From: a virus
Strand: one strand, 5' to 3'
Length of the DNA: 64,000 nucleotides
Virus record (IMG/VR): IMGVR_UViG_3300047333_000104
Coordinates: 1 to 64,000 of that record
Part shown: piece after piece, positions 1 to 7,187 of the stretch
Position numbering within the stretch: the stretch's first letter is position 1
Layout of the letters: each line of letters begins with the position of its first letter
Made by a program: the position numbers and the translations under genes
Notes under the pieces: model-generated
Databases searched by the model: none
What the model was told of the DNA's origin: nothing
Seen by the model: the letters and a program-made list of their open reading frames with translations, nothing else

Positions 1-39
1 CCCGCCCCCAGCGGGAGGGGCCAAGATGCCGAGGAGGAA

Positions 40-270
40 ATGCTAGCGCGCGCCCAGGTCATCAAGGACTGGGATGGAGTTCCCGCCGGCAAGACTGCAG
101 AGCAGCTTCAGGCGCTGGTGGATGCCGCTACGGCGCGCTTCAGGGCGCTATCACCCGAGCAGCAGGCGGCGCACCGCGAGGAACAGCGCCGGTCGTTCGT
201 GCGCGGGCAAGTCGGTCTCATCGAGACTGATCGGGAGTATTTCCGGTCGCGTGGCTTGGACACTGATTGA
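40..270 (+). CDS. Small hypothetical protein
   Basis: A 76-residue protein with no family I recognise. It is rich in Ala, Arg, Glu and Gln, looks helical and has no membrane segment. The start is supported by a strong GAGGAGG ribosome-binding site at 30-36. The stop lies 17 bases before the Thg1-like gene, so the two are probably co-transcribed. Confidence 0.6.
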   Translation: MLARAQVIKDWDGVPAGKTAEQLQALVDAATARFRALSPEQQAAHREEQRRSFVRGQVGLIETDREYFRSRGLDTD

Positions 271-287
271 AATAAAGGGAAAACCAC

Positions 288-1106
288 ATGGCTGATCGGA
301 AAGATGATTTCGGAGACCGAATGAAGGAATACGAGCGGCAGGAAACTGGCCGACGGTTCCTGCCGCTCGCGCCCGTCTATGCGCGCTTAGATGGGCGGTC
401 GTTCTCTCGGTTCACTCAGGGCATGAAGCGGCCTTGCGATCCGGCACTATCCCGCTGCATGATCGACGTCACGCGGCACTTGGTAGCCGAAACTGGCGCG
501 CTGATCGGCTATACCCAGTCCGACGAAATATCGCTGGTCTGGCAGATGCCAGATTACAAGAGCCAGATGCTTTTCGACGGCAAGGTGCAGAAGCTCGTAT
601 CGGTCTTGGCATCGATGGCAACGGTCAAGTTTGCGTTGCTCTGCCAGGCGCATTGGCCAGATCGCGTGGCGAAACTGCTGCCCACGTTCGATTGCCGGGT
701 TTTCAGCCTGCCAAACCGCGAAGAGGCCGCGAACGCGATCTTATGGCGCGAGAAGGATGCCACCAAGAATAGCATTTCCATGGCCTGCCGGTCGGTCTAT
801 TCGCACCACGCCTTGCACGGGAAATCGAGTGGAGAGATGCAGGAGATGCTTTTTCAAAAAGGCATAAACTGGAACGACTACCCGGCTTTCTTCAAGCGCG
901 GCACGTTCTTGCAGCGTCGGCGGGTGATCAAGCCGCTGGACGCCGAAACATTGGCGAAGATCCTAGAGAAACATCGCCCGACTGGCGCGATTGAGCGGTG
1001 GGAGATTTCAGAGATTGATATGCCGCCGTTTACGCAAGTAACCAATCGAAGCGCTGTCGTGTTCGATGGCGCTAAACCTACTGTCGCTGTTGCGGCGGTG
1101 GCCTGA
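288..1106 (+). CDS. Thg1-like tRNA(His) guanylyltransferase / 3'-5' polymerase
   Basis: A 272-residue protein of the Thg1 family, whose members add nucleotides to tRNA 5' ends in the 3'-to-5' direction: G-1 addition to tRNA-His, or 5'-end repair by Thg1-like proteins. The metal-binding motif ARLDGRSFSRF has D35 and G36, and the second carboxylate lies in TQSDEISLV (D79, E80). The family motifs KNSISMACRSVYSH and GINWNDYPAFFKRGT follow in order. The length is near that of full Thg1. The start has an AAGGGAAA site 6-7 bases upstream. No tRNA gene was seen in this window, so the substrate may be a host tRNA or one encoded elsewhere. Family assignment is firm; the exact reaction is inference. Confidence 0.9.
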   Translation: MADRKDDFGDRMKEYERQETGRRFLPLAPVYARLDGRSFSRFTQGMKRPCDPALSRCMIDVTRHLVAETGALIGYTQSDEISLVWQMPDYKSQMLFDGKVQKLVSVLASMATVKFALLCQAHWPDRVAKLLPTFDCRVFSLPNREEAANAILWREKDATKNSISMACRSVYSHHALHGKSSGEMQEMLFQKGINWNDYPAFFKRGTFLQRRRVIKPLDAETLAKILEKHRPTGAIERWEISEIDMPPFTQVTNRSAVVFDGAKPTVAVAAVA

Positions 1107-1168
1107 CACGAGGGGGAACCCGCTAACCGGTCACAACTCGGTCACTGGCCTCGGCTCCCGCATTGGTG

Positions 1169-1177
1169 CGTAATACG
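1169..1177 (+). promoter_or_regulatory. Partial CGTAATACG motif, possible promoter element
   Basis: CGTAATACG matches the core of the 13-base palindrome found upstream of three other genes (13655, 24793, 42934). It lies about 30 bases before the ATG at 1208. A GTTAAC follows at about the spacing of the early-promoter dyads. No good -35 box is visible. Confidence 0.3.
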
Positions 1178-1207
1178 ATCTCGTTAACATATCAACGCGA
1201 GGTTACC

Positions 1208-1639
1208 ATGACTCTTTCTCAGTTGTCTCTGATCCCCCGCCAGCGCGTCATCCTGGCCCGTGTCCGCGATCCCCGCTTCCGCGGTAAGCCGGCCGAGGTG
1301 ATGCGTTACCTCAAGACCCGCAATATCGTTGTGACGCGCCTCGACGATGGGACGCGCTACGACACGCCGCCCGACAACCTAGACCCCGTCGACGCCGCCT
1401 CGCGCGTCACGCCGGCCAACGACGCGGGAAGCGACTACTCAACGCCTCGTCATCTCCTCCAGCAACTCCGCGAGCCTGGCGCAGCGGTACTACGGGTCGA
1501 AACGTCGAGCGGGGAAGCGGAAGTATCAATAGAGAAACGCTCGCTCGTCAAATGGCTGAGCGATTGCGCGCCTAACCTTGAATGTGGGTTCCGGGGAACG
1601 CGAGCAGCATCGGGAAACCTCGTCATCCGATTAGCATGA
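1208..1639 (+). CDS. Hypothetical protein
   Basis: A 143-residue protein of unknown function. I chose the ATG at 1208 (MTLSQLSLIP) over an upstream TTG because GAGG precedes it and the upstream stretch holds a promoter-like motif. The N-terminal half contains short beta-type stretches; the C-terminal half, after residue 90, looks like a separate small domain. No metal or membrane motif is visible. Confidence 0.55.
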   Translation: MTLSQLSLIPRQRVILARVRDPRFRGKPAEVMRYLKTRNIVVTRLDDGTRYDTPPDNLDPVDAASRVTPANDAGSDYSTPRHLLQQLREPGAAVLRVETSSGEAEVSIEKRSLVKWLSDCAPNLECGFRGTRAASGNLVIRLA

Positions 1640-1658
1640 GTGCAGGCGGGGTATCTCG

Positions 1659-1958
1659 GTGGCAGACCGAAAGCGCCAAGCCGCCCGTCGCAGGCATTTC
1701 CATCGGCAAAACGGCAAGTGCTACTGGTGCGGTTGCGAGATGGTTCTTATCGAGGGCAGGCCGAAACACGCCGGCCCGCAGCCCGATAACATGTGTACGC
1801 TTGATCACCTACGCGACAGGCACCATCCCGAACGCACCGCGCCGAATACGGGAGAGCAGCGCTACGTCGCCGCGTGTCACAAATGCAATTGGGAGAGAGG
1901 GCGCCAGTCGCACCTCTCCCAGCCGATTGAGCTGCGCCGCCAATGGGCACACCACTGA
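1659..1958 (+). CDS. Small HNH endonuclease
   Basis: A 99-residue protein with a GTG start. It has a compact HNH nuclease fold: a CYWCGC zinc knuckle near residue 21, a central LDHLRDRHHP with the HNH histidines, and a closing CHKCNWERG zinc pair. HNH proteins of this size act in phages as packaging nickases, homing nucleases or restriction-type enzymes. It sits beside a recombinase rather than the terminase, which makes a packaging role less certain. Confidence 0.75.
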   Translation: MADRKRQAARRRHFHRQNGKCYWCGCEMVLIEGRPKHAGPQPDNMCTLDHLRDRHHPERTAPNTGEQRYVAACHKCNWERGRQSHLSQPIELRRQWAHH

Positions 1959-2046
1959 GTCCTAATCCTTAATCTGCTGTCTCTTTTCGGTCACTGGCAC
2001 CCGGCCCGCGCCCGATAAACTGACGCTCAAGCTTGTCTGATTGCGA

Positions 2047-2071
2047 GAGGGGCGGGTCACGCTCGCCCCTC
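2047..2071. other. Stem-loop between convergent genes
   Basis: GAGGGGCG (2047-2054) and CGCCCCTC (2064-2071) form an 8-bp GC-rich stem at the junction of the plus-strand HNH gene and the minus-strand recombinase. No T-run follows, so it is only a weak candidate for a bidirectional terminator. Confidence 0.3.
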
Positions 2072-2746
2072 CAGCATCCGTTTGATTTGCATCGCTTCCC
2101 ACGGCTTGCCGGCGCGCGTCAGGTGCCCTGCCTCCTGAAGCCGCCTCCCGATCACCCGTAACGACGCACCAAGCTCGCGGTGACGACGCGCCAGCCGTAA
2201 AGCCTCTTGTTCCTGGTCATCCTCCAGCAATATCGCGTCTCTGCCATGCCCTTCGACACGAAAGCCGTAGGGTGCATCCCCGCCGATATGGCCGCCCCGT
2301 CGCCGCTTGCCCTTCTGCCCGTCCGCCATGCGCTCGAGCAAGCGGCCTTTCTCGAACTCGGCGACGGCTGCTAACACGGTAAAGAATAGCTTGCTGGCTC
2401 CCTTGGTCACCGGATCGGCGCCACAGTCGAGCAGGATCAGCCCGATCTCGGAGGCTAGGAACGCCTCGGCCGTCAAGAGCGCGTCCGAAGCGGAACGAAA
2501 CATACGATCCATCTTCGCCGAGATCACGATATCGCCGGGCTGCATCGCCGCGAGCATACGGCCGCCTTCGGGGCGCTCGGCAAGCGGGACGCTTCCCGAC
2601 ACTCCAGGGTCGCACCAATCGCGAGGCTCGTCGCTTCCCTGCATCATGGCAGCGCCGCGGCACATACGTTCCTGATCGGCGAGGCTTGAGCGATTGTCGC
2701 CAGCTTGGTCGGTGGTGCTGACGCGGCGGTAGATGTGGATGGTCAT
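2057..2746 (-). CDS. Serine recombinase (resolvase/invertase family)
   Basis: A 229-residue protein with the resolvase N-terminal domain: YRRVSTTDQ places the nucleophile at Ser10, and ISAKMDRMFRSASDAL is the conserved helix around residues 75-90. A recombinase-type segment (GGDAPYGFRVEG) and a helix-turn-helix-like C-terminus follow from about residue 150. It is much shorter than large phage serine integrases, so it could be a resolvase, an invertase or a compact integrase. It is the last gene of a minus-strand run and overlaps the previous stop by ATGA. No att or inversion site was found. Confidence 0.85.
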   Translation of the reverse strand: MTIHIYRRVSTTDQAGDNRSSLADQERMCRGAAMMQGSDEPRDWCDPGVSGSVPLAERPEGGRMLAAMQPGDIVISAKMDRMFRSASDALLTAEAFLASEIGLILLDCGADPVTKGASKLFFTVLAAVAEFEKGRLLERMADGQKGKRRRGGHIGGDAPYGFRVEGHGRDAILLEDDQEQEALRLARRHRELGASLRVIGRRLQEAGHLTRAGKPWEAMQIKRMLEGRA

Positions 2747-2958
2747 GATTTAAACCAAGCAATCAGCCCGTACTTGAGGAGCAAATAGGCAATACGAAAA
2801 GCAACACGGGGACTGACGGAAATCCACCGAACTGTCTCGAAGAAGACCATCGTAACTTCCCGACGCGCCGTCACCCGAACATGAACGGCCGTTTCGCCAT
2901 CGCCGCACCTGAACTGCTCGCCGCCGTCTCCGGGGCCATAATTGTACGGCGAGGTCAT
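2743..2958 (-). CDS. Small hypothetical protein with hydrophobic C-terminus
   Basis: A 71-residue protein. The start at 2958 follows a GAGGTG site. The C-terminal third (FRIAYLLLKYGLIAWF) is hydrophobic and may be membrane-associated. ATGA overlaps on both sides couple it to its neighbours. No known family. Confidence 0.5.
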   Translation of the reverse strand: MTSPYNYGPGDGGEQFRCGDGETAVHVRVTARREVTMVFFETVRWISVSPRVAFRIAYLLLKYGLIAWFKS

Positions 2959-3266
2959 GGCCGCACCTCGTGCGAACGGGGCTGACGGTCGCCGCGAGAT
3001 TGATCGGGCGCGGCGAGCAGCGCCAGGAAAGCGACAAGGACTAGGCCGGCGCACACATAGGTTGCCGCCGATAGGAACGAGAGCACGCCGAAAGGCTGGC
3101 GCGGCGAGGCGTCGGCGGCCTCGAATGGGTAAGCGTACGTCACGCGCGTCATGTGCAGGTCGAGAAGGGACCGGCTCAAGGCGGCGCGGCGCTCGCGGTG
3201 GCGCGAACATAGGCTGTCACGCGGGGCGGCGTTGGTGTTGCAGTTGTCGACGGTGCAGGTTTTCAT
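2955..3266 (-). CDS. Small membrane protein with N-terminal Cys/His knuckle
   Basis: A 103-residue protein. The N-terminus has a CTVDNC...CSRH cluster that could hold a metal. Residues 62-86 form one clear transmembrane helix (AATYVCAGLVLVAFLALLAA). Its ATG overlaps the upstream stop (ATGA). Function unknown. Confidence 0.55.
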   Translation of the reverse strand: MKTCTVDNCNTNAAPRDSLCSRHRERRAALSRSLLDLHMTRVTYAYPFEAADASPRQPFGVLSFLSAATYVCAGLVLVAFLALLAAPDQSRGDRQPRSHEVRP

Positions 3267-3604
3267 GATGCCGCCTCAATCAGTTCAATCAACTTATCCG
3301 CCATTCGCGAATACCCCGCGCTCGCCGCGCATTGACGGATAGCATCTTTGACCAATGGGTGATTAATACCCAGATTGATTGTTTCATCGGTCAAAAGCCG
3401 ATCCTCTAGGCGAGCAAGCGCTACCGGGATGCCGAACCGCGTTTCATATTCCATGTGGTCGCCAGAATGGAGAGTGCAGCCGACTGCGCAACCCTTGCCG
3501 TCTTCCCAATATTGACCCTTGACGAGTTGGTCAGCCTCGCGGTGCATAGCGAGCTGTGCGAGGATTGCGGTTTTGATCGTGTCGTCCGAATGATAAGCAA
3601 GCAT
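3263..3604 (-). CDS. Short paralogue of the RAT-repeat protein
   Basis: A 113-residue protein starting MLAYHSDD; the start follows TAGGAG. It is a paralogue of the protein at 6110-6784. Both share the N-terminus MLAYHSD, the block KGCAVGCTLHSG, a FGIP..LA.LEDRL segment and the C-terminal RMADKL. This copy lacks the long middle section and the Ala/Arg/Thr repeat. Function unknown; the conserved Cys-containing block CAVGCTLHSG may be the functional core. Confidence 0.6.
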   Translation of the reverse strand: MLAYHSDDTIKTAILAQLAMHREADQLVKGQYWEDGKGCAVGCTLHSGDHMEYETRFGIPVALARLEDRLLTDETINLGINHPLVKDAIRQCAASAGYSRMADKLIELIEAAS

Positions 3605-3617
3605 GATACGTGAACTC

Positions 3618-3803
3618 CTATTCAGTGATCCGAAGGCGGTCAACAACGTTCCCATTAACGTCGCGCGCACAGTTTTCCCAAAGGCCGGACAGATAACAGC
3701 CGGACTCCAGCTTGTCTGCCGTCTCGCGCAAGATCCGCGCCAGCTCCGAGGCGGGGTTGTCGTCGAAGGCGGAGTTATCGGTTTCGATTTGCATCTCGAA
3801 CAT
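3618..3803 (-). CDS. Small acidic hypothetical protein
   Basis: A 61-residue acidic protein (MFEMQIETDN start). The ATG at 3803 has an AGGA upstream and is preferred to a TTG six bases earlier. Proteins with this ARILRETADKLE pattern are common among small phage early proteins; no function is known to me. Confidence 0.5.
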   Translation of the reverse strand: MFEMQIETDNSAFDDNPASELARILRETADKLESGCYLSGLWENCARDVNGNVVDRLRITE

Positions 3804-3805
3804 GA

Positions 3806-4240
3806 TCAATAATCCTGAAAAGCTACGCGAAGATCGGCTTTACGACTGTCGGTCCCACAACCGAGCGAATCAGCCCAACCCTCAAAGTTCGAATAGTCGA
3901 TAACGTCACTATCCGTGACGAGCGAGTAAAGCACGTCTTCCGGTTTCGGGAGGATCGGCACCGCCCGCTTGCCGAGATAGCGCTCGGGGTACGTCACGCC
4001 ATTCTCGCACTCAGACCGGATAGCCGCGTCATAGGCCGTCGTCCAACGAGCGTTTTGCTGGTAGTTCGGGCAATGCCCGATCCCGGCGCTGTAGTCGGTT
4101 GTCAGGATATCCCGGCCGTCTTTAACGAGCGTGACTTTCCAGTTCAACGACATATCTTTGGCGTTGCGCGAATGACTAAACGGAACGAACTCGGCGCGGA
4201 CGGTAAGACCGTGGGCGGCCATGGCTTCGGAAGGACTCAT
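3806..4240 (-). CDS. Conserved phage hypothetical protein
   Basis: A 144-residue protein. The start at 4240 follows GAGGAGTCA, which is preferred over an upstream in-frame ATG lying in the leader. The central block NWKVTLVKDGR...DYSAGIGHCP resembles proteins seen in other phages of GC-rich hosts, without known function. Its leader and promoter belong to the 84-bp segment duplicated at 5970-6053. Confidence 0.6.
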   Translation of the reverse strand: MSPSEAMAAHGLTVRAEFVPFSHSRNAKDMSLNWKVTLVKDGRDILTTDYSAGIGHCPNYQQNARWTTAYDAAIRSECENGVTYPERYLGKRAVPILPKPEDVLYSLVTDSDVIDYSNFEGWADSLGCGTDSRKADLRVAFQDY

Positions 4241-4319
4241 AATCTTTGACTCCTCGTTAACTTTCAACACTGTAACACCGCAGCGTTACACTAGCAAGCG
4301 TAAATCAATCCATCGTCGC
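4236..4319. repeat. 84-bp direct repeat, copy 1 (promoter, leader and gene end)
   Basis: These 84 bases recur at 5970-6053 with two differences by eye. The repeat contains, on the minus strand, the last codons of the 213-residue gene (ending DDGLIYAC), a promoter, the dyad, the SD and the first codon of the next gene. A whole regulatory cassette has been copied. Confidence 0.95.
4269..4297 (-). promoter_or_regulatory. Early promoter with overlapping operator dyad
   Basis: On the minus strand: TTGCTA (4297-4292), a 17-base spacer and TACAGT (4274-4269). TGTAAC-N8-GTTACA (4271-4290) is an inverted repeat that fills the spacer and covers the -10 box, where a repressor would sit. It drives the gene starting at 4240. 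Confidence 0.7.
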
Positions 4320-4932
4320 CCATATACAAATCGACCTGGCCGTAACACCGCGCTGCGTCCTGAAGCTTGTCGCCAAGCTCGCCGCAACCGCGATCGAAGA
4401 ACCCGGCACCGTGACCGTTACGGGACAGCCAGAAGTCATGCCCGGCTTGCTCAATGCTCAGACCCGCGGCCTCAACCGTCACGGACCACTCGGACAGGAA
4501 CGACTCGCAGTCGGACTCGGCGGCCGCCCAAACGTCATCGGACAATTCCGCCTCGGTCTGATCAAGCGGCGTTCCGTCGTCCGCGCTGGAAGCCCATAGG
4601 GCGCATTCGACGTAAGCCGACACGAACGAACCTAGCTCGGCGCTATCGGTGAGCTCGGCGCGCGGGAAAGTCTCCCGGACCGCGGCTTTAGCGGCCGTCA
4701 ACGAACGGGCGCGCACGAAGCATTCGTTATCGTGGACCGTGTCGGTGGCGCGGTATATCCATTCGCCCGAGGCATGTCCCCAATATGCGCCGCCTTCGTC
4801 GTAATCGCCGTCAACCCAGCGGAGGCGGGTTATCTCGAACAGACCCGTCGACTCGACGTCAGTGATCGTATTACGCCGGCCCATGTCCGCGCCGTAACGT
4901 GATCTGACGGAGGGAAGCGAGGGAACGGTCAT
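4291..4932 (-). CDS. Conserved phage hypothetical protein
   Basis: A 213-residue protein. The start follows GAGGAGTC and overlaps the stop of the pentapeptide gene. The C-terminal half ([11 protein letters not shown] ... [18 protein letters not shown] ... DDGLIYAC) is a conserved block in many tailed-phage proteins of unknown function. Its last codons are present a second time upstream of the gene at 5974, as a relic of the local duplication. Confidence 0.65.
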   Translation of the reverse strand: MTVPSLPSVRSRYGADMGRRNTITDVESTGLFEITRLRWVDGDYDEGGAYWGHASGEWIYRATDTVHDNECFVRARSLTAAKAAVRETFPRAELTDSAELGSFVSAYVECALWASSADDGTPLDQTEAELSDDVWAAAESDCESFLSEWSVTVEAAGLSIEQAGHDFWLSRNGHGAGFFDRGCGELGDKLQDAARCYGQVDLYMGDDGLIYAC

Positions 4933-5492
4933 GACGCCGACTCCTCGGTAACACGAGATTGATGTGCCTTGGCCAGCGCCAGAATCGCCGGCTTAAACAG
5001 CTTCCACTCGGCCGGATCGCCGCCGAACGCTTCGATATCGGACGGCTTGAACGCGCGCCATTCGGCCGAAAGATGAACTTGGCAACCGATCTTAATATGA
5101 GCATCGGTAATCATCACGTCGTACGAACCGCCTAGGAAGAAAACGGGCGGGATTGAGCATTTCTGATTACTGCGCAGATTGGCGCCGCGCAGATTGGCGC
5201 CGCGCAGATTGGCGCCGCGCAGATCGGCGCCGTACAGATTGGCGCCGCCCAGATCGGCGCCGTACAGATTGGCGCCGCGCAGATCGGCGCCGCCCAGATT
5301 GGCGCCGCGCAGATCGGCGCCGCGCAGATCGGCGCCGCGCAGATCGGCGCCGCCCAGATCGGCGCACTCCTTTATTGCCCATTTGACGGCAAGCTCAAGC
5401 TTGAGTGAAGGCGACGCGTCGAGAGGGCAATCAATCTCTGCCGTGAACTGAACAGCGCCAGAGAACCGGTTGAAAACGTCGAATTTAATCAT
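4929..5492 (-). CDS. Pentapeptide-repeat protein
   Basis: A 187-residue protein with about 13 uninterrupted pentapeptides of the form A(D/N)LxG from about residue 44 to 107, which predict a right-handed quadrilateral beta-helix. Flanking regions are unrelated. Some pentapeptide proteins (the Qnr/MfpA group) mimic DNA and bind gyrase; whether this one does is unknown. At the DNA level the repeat is a near-perfect 15-bp tandem array. The start follows GGAGTCA. Confidence 0.8.
   Translation of the reverse strand: MIKFDVFNRFSGAVQFTAEIDCPLDASPSLKLELAVKWAIKECADLGGADLRGADLRGADLRGANLGGADLRGANLYGADLGGANLYGADLRGANLRGANLRGANLRSNQKCSIPPVFFLGGSYDVMITDAHIKIGCQVHLSAEWRAFKPSDIEAFGGDPAEWKLFKPAILALAKAHQSRVTEESAS
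5163..5366. repeat. 15-bp tandem repeat encoding pentapeptides
   Basis: About thirteen copies of a 15-bp unit close to GCGCAGATTGGCGCC. Variation is confined mainly to two positions (TTG/TCG and GCGC/TACA/GCCC). Near-identity in DNA as well as protein points to recent expansion by slippage or recombination. Confidence 0.9.
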
Positions 5493-5513
5493 AATCGTGA
5501 CTCCAACAGAATG

Positions 5514-5603
5514 TTAGCGGCGAAGCGTGGCATAACCTCGCTTGATGAAAAGGATACGGTAACCGGCGGCAAGGAAGCGCCGGCAGTTTTTGCAGTTGCA
5601 CAT
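5514..5603 (-). CDS. Tiny Cys-rich basic peptide
   Basis: A 29-residue ORF starting MCNCKNCRRF, with three closely spaced Cys and a basic C-terminus. It begins three bases after the stop of the gene at 5606-5974 and has AGGCGG upstream. Its place in a gapless operon supports it being real; no function is known. Confidence 0.45.
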   Translation of the reverse strand: MCNCKNCRRFLAAGYRILFIKRGYATLRR

Positions 5604-5605
5604 GA

Positions 5606-5974
5606 CTAAACCGCCTGAAAAACGGTGAACCCTGCCTCGCGCAAATGCCAGTCCCAGTGATGACCGTCATCGTGCGAAAGCGTGGCCTTAAACTTAATCA
5701 CCCCCAAAACAGTTTCGACGGGCGGCGCGAATTGATCAGAGGCCGGAGTCTGGATCTTCGACACTGCGTGCCCGATAGCCGCCGATACGCGGTCATACCC
5801 GCCGCCTCCGGCAAAGCCTTGGACCATCTCCAAGCCGATCCAATGGACGTACGCGGTCACGCGGGCGCCGTACTTAACGGCGATGGTGGCAACGCGCTCA
5901 CCGCCCTTGCAGATGACATAAGCGTCCACATTGGCGAACGTTGCATCGTGCTTTTCGTAAATCGACTTGCTCAT
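5606..5974 (-). CDS. Hypothetical protein downstream of duplicated promoter
   Basis: A 122-residue protein starting MSKSIYEKHD. The start follows GAGGAGTCA within the 84-bp duplicated cassette. It has no resemblance to the gene behind the other copy of the cassette, so the duplicated control segment drives different products. Function unknown. Confidence 0.6.
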   Translation of the reverse strand: MSKSIYEKHDATFANVDAYVICKGGERVATIAVKYGARVTAYVHWIGLEMVQGFAGGGGYDRVSAAIGHAVSKIQTPASDQFAPPVETVLGVIKFKATLSHDDGHHWDWHLREAGFTVFQAV

Positions 5975-6053
5975 AATCTTTGACTCCTCGTTAACTCTCA
6001 ACACTGTAACACCGTAGCGTTACACTAGCAAGCGTAAATCAATCCATCGTCGC
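5970..6053. repeat. 84-bp direct repeat, copy 2
   Basis: Near-identical to 4236-4319. The segment also brings the final codons of the upstream gene of copy 1, here out of context. This shows that copy 1 was the source, or that a full gene has been lost here. Confidence 0.95.
6003..6031 (-). promoter_or_regulatory. Early promoter with operator dyad (copy 2)
   Basis: Minus strand: TTGCTA (6031-6026), 17 bases, TACAGT (6008-6003). The dyad TGTAAC-N8-GTTACA spans 6005-6024. Same architecture as 4269-4297. Confidence 0.7.
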
Positions 6054-6109
6054 GGGTGTCCGAAGAGGACCAAAGCGCGCGGCGTTGAAGATGCTCATTT
6101 GTGCCCAGG

Positions 6110-6784
6110 TCAGCATGACACCAGTAGATCCGTGAGCTTGTCCGCCATGCGATCATGGCATTCCGCTTTGGCGTCGGCGGCGTCGGCGGCGTAGGTGGCG
6201 GCGTAGGTGGCGTAAGCGGCGTAGGCGGCGGCGGCGGCGGCGGCGTCGGCGGCGCGGGTGGCGCGGGTGGCGCGGGTGGCGCGGGTGGCGCGGGTGGCGC
6301 GGGTGGCGCGGGTGGCGCGGGTGGCGGCGCTCTTACGCGCGGAAACCCATTCATCGCGGGCGGGCTTGTCTCCGGCGACCCAGCGGCGATAGAGTCCTCC
6401 GACTTCAGAGAGCGCAGAATTCGCTCCAGCCGATTTTGTGCGTTGCGGCATTTCTTCGGTTAGCAGCCATAAGGCGAAGCGGGGCCACACCATGGCGAGG
6501 TCAGCACCTGGGCGGATGGCGCCCATGAACCGCGCGGGCCACTCCATGGCGGCGGCATTCGGAAGCCCCTCAAACAGGCGGTCTTCCAGATGGGCCAGCA
6601 CGCGCGGAATACCGAAGCGGCTTTCGTACTCGGCATGGTTTCCGCTATGCAGAGTGCAGCCGACGGCGCACCCCTTGCCCTCTTGCCAGTAACGGTCTTT
6701 GACGAGTTGGTCCGCAGCACGATGCGCGTCGAGCTGGGCGAGGATATCGGCCTTGATCTGCGGGTCGGAATGATATGCAAGCAT
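6110..6784 (-). CDS. RAT-repeat protein, long paralogue
   Basis: A 224-residue protein sharing its N-terminal ~75 residues and C-terminal RMADKL with the gene at 3263-3604. The middle (about 75-150) contains a conserved MEWPARFMGAIRPG...WPRFALWLLTE section absent from the short copy. It is followed by about seven Arg-Ala-Thr triplets and an Ala/Tyr/Asp low-complexity stretch. The start follows GGAG. Function unknown. The low-complexity linker is likely variable in length. Confidence 0.6.
   Translation of the reverse strand: MLAYHSDPQIKADILAQLDAHRAADQLVKDRYWQEGKGCAVGCTLHSGNHAEYESRFGIPRVLAHLEDRLFEGLPNAAAMEWPARFMGAIRPGADLAMVWPRFALWLLTEEMPQRTKSAGANSALSEVGGLYRRWVAGDKPARDEWVSARKSAATRATRATRATRATRATRATRATRAADAAAAAAAYAAYATYAATYAADAADAKAECHDRMADKLTDLLVSC
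6252..6324. repeat. 9-bp microsatellite (GGTGGCGCG)
   Basis: About eight perfect copies of a 9-bp unit, flanked by further imperfect GCC/GGC triplets from about 6170. The unit is a multiple of three, so copy-number change lengthens or shortens the RAT linker of the minus-strand protein without a frameshift. Confidence 0.9.
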
Positions 6785-6809
6785 GTGATTGTCTCCATAG
6801 GCTCATCAG

Positions 6810-6845
6810 TGTCGGCTTATACCGACAGACGGCGCGGTGCGCCGT
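6810..6845. promoter_or_regulatory. Two adjacent dyads upstream of the RAT-repeat gene
   Basis: TGTCGG-N6-CCGACA (6810-6827) has a TATAAG on the minus strand in its centre. ACGGCGC-GGT-GCGCCGT (6829-6845) forms a hairpin. They lie in a 109-base gap between the genes at 6784 and 6894. Neither is followed by a T-run. They may be an operator and an mRNA structure; no -35 box is clear. Confidence 0.4.
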
Positions 6846-6893
6846 TTCGCCTTACGCCCAGCAACGCGTGAAAACGCGGATCATTGAGGATGC

Positions 6894-7187
6894 TTATTCG
6901 TCCCTCCAGTACTGCAAGCCGTCATTGCAGGAGTAGCCAATCTTTCCCGGTAGGTAGACTGGCGTGACGACGACTTGCCCGTTTGACGATATGCCTACCG
7001 AAGAGGTAGACGAGCCAGTCATGTGCCCGATTACGCGGCATTCGTGCGCAGCGGCGAACGCTTCCCACTTGCGGTTTTCTTGTGCGGCGGCGTAGAAGAT
7101 TAAACCGATAACTGCGACGGTGCCGGCGCTAATACCCCAAATCGGCCAGTCGTAGCGCAGGTGGTCCCAGAAGCGAGCGAGCATCAT
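6894..7187 (-). CDS. Conserved phage membrane protein
   Basis: A 97-residue protein. One transmembrane helix lies at about 17-34 (GISAGTVAVIGLIFYAAA), followed by WEAFAAAHECRVIGHMTGSS and a C-terminal PGKIGYSCNDGLQYWRDE. This layout matches a family common in phages and prophages with two conserved Cys; its function is unknown. ATGA overlap with the upstream gene. Confidence 0.65.
   Translation of the reverse strand: MMLARFWDHLRYDWPIWGISAGTVAVIGLIFYAAAQENRKWEAFAAAHECRVIGHMTGSSTSSVGISSNGQVVVTPVYLPGKIGYSCNDGLQYWRDE

Noticed and set aside
5153-5451. ORFs made of RRADWRR- or APRRLAPRR-type repeats
   Set aside because: They are shadow frames of the 15-bp pentapeptide array.
6155-6463. Long plus-strand ORF with GGV/GGA repeats
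   Set aside because: It is the antisense reading of the RAT-repeat gene. Its codon pattern is forced by the 9-bp repeat, and the minus frame has the SD, the start and a paralogue.
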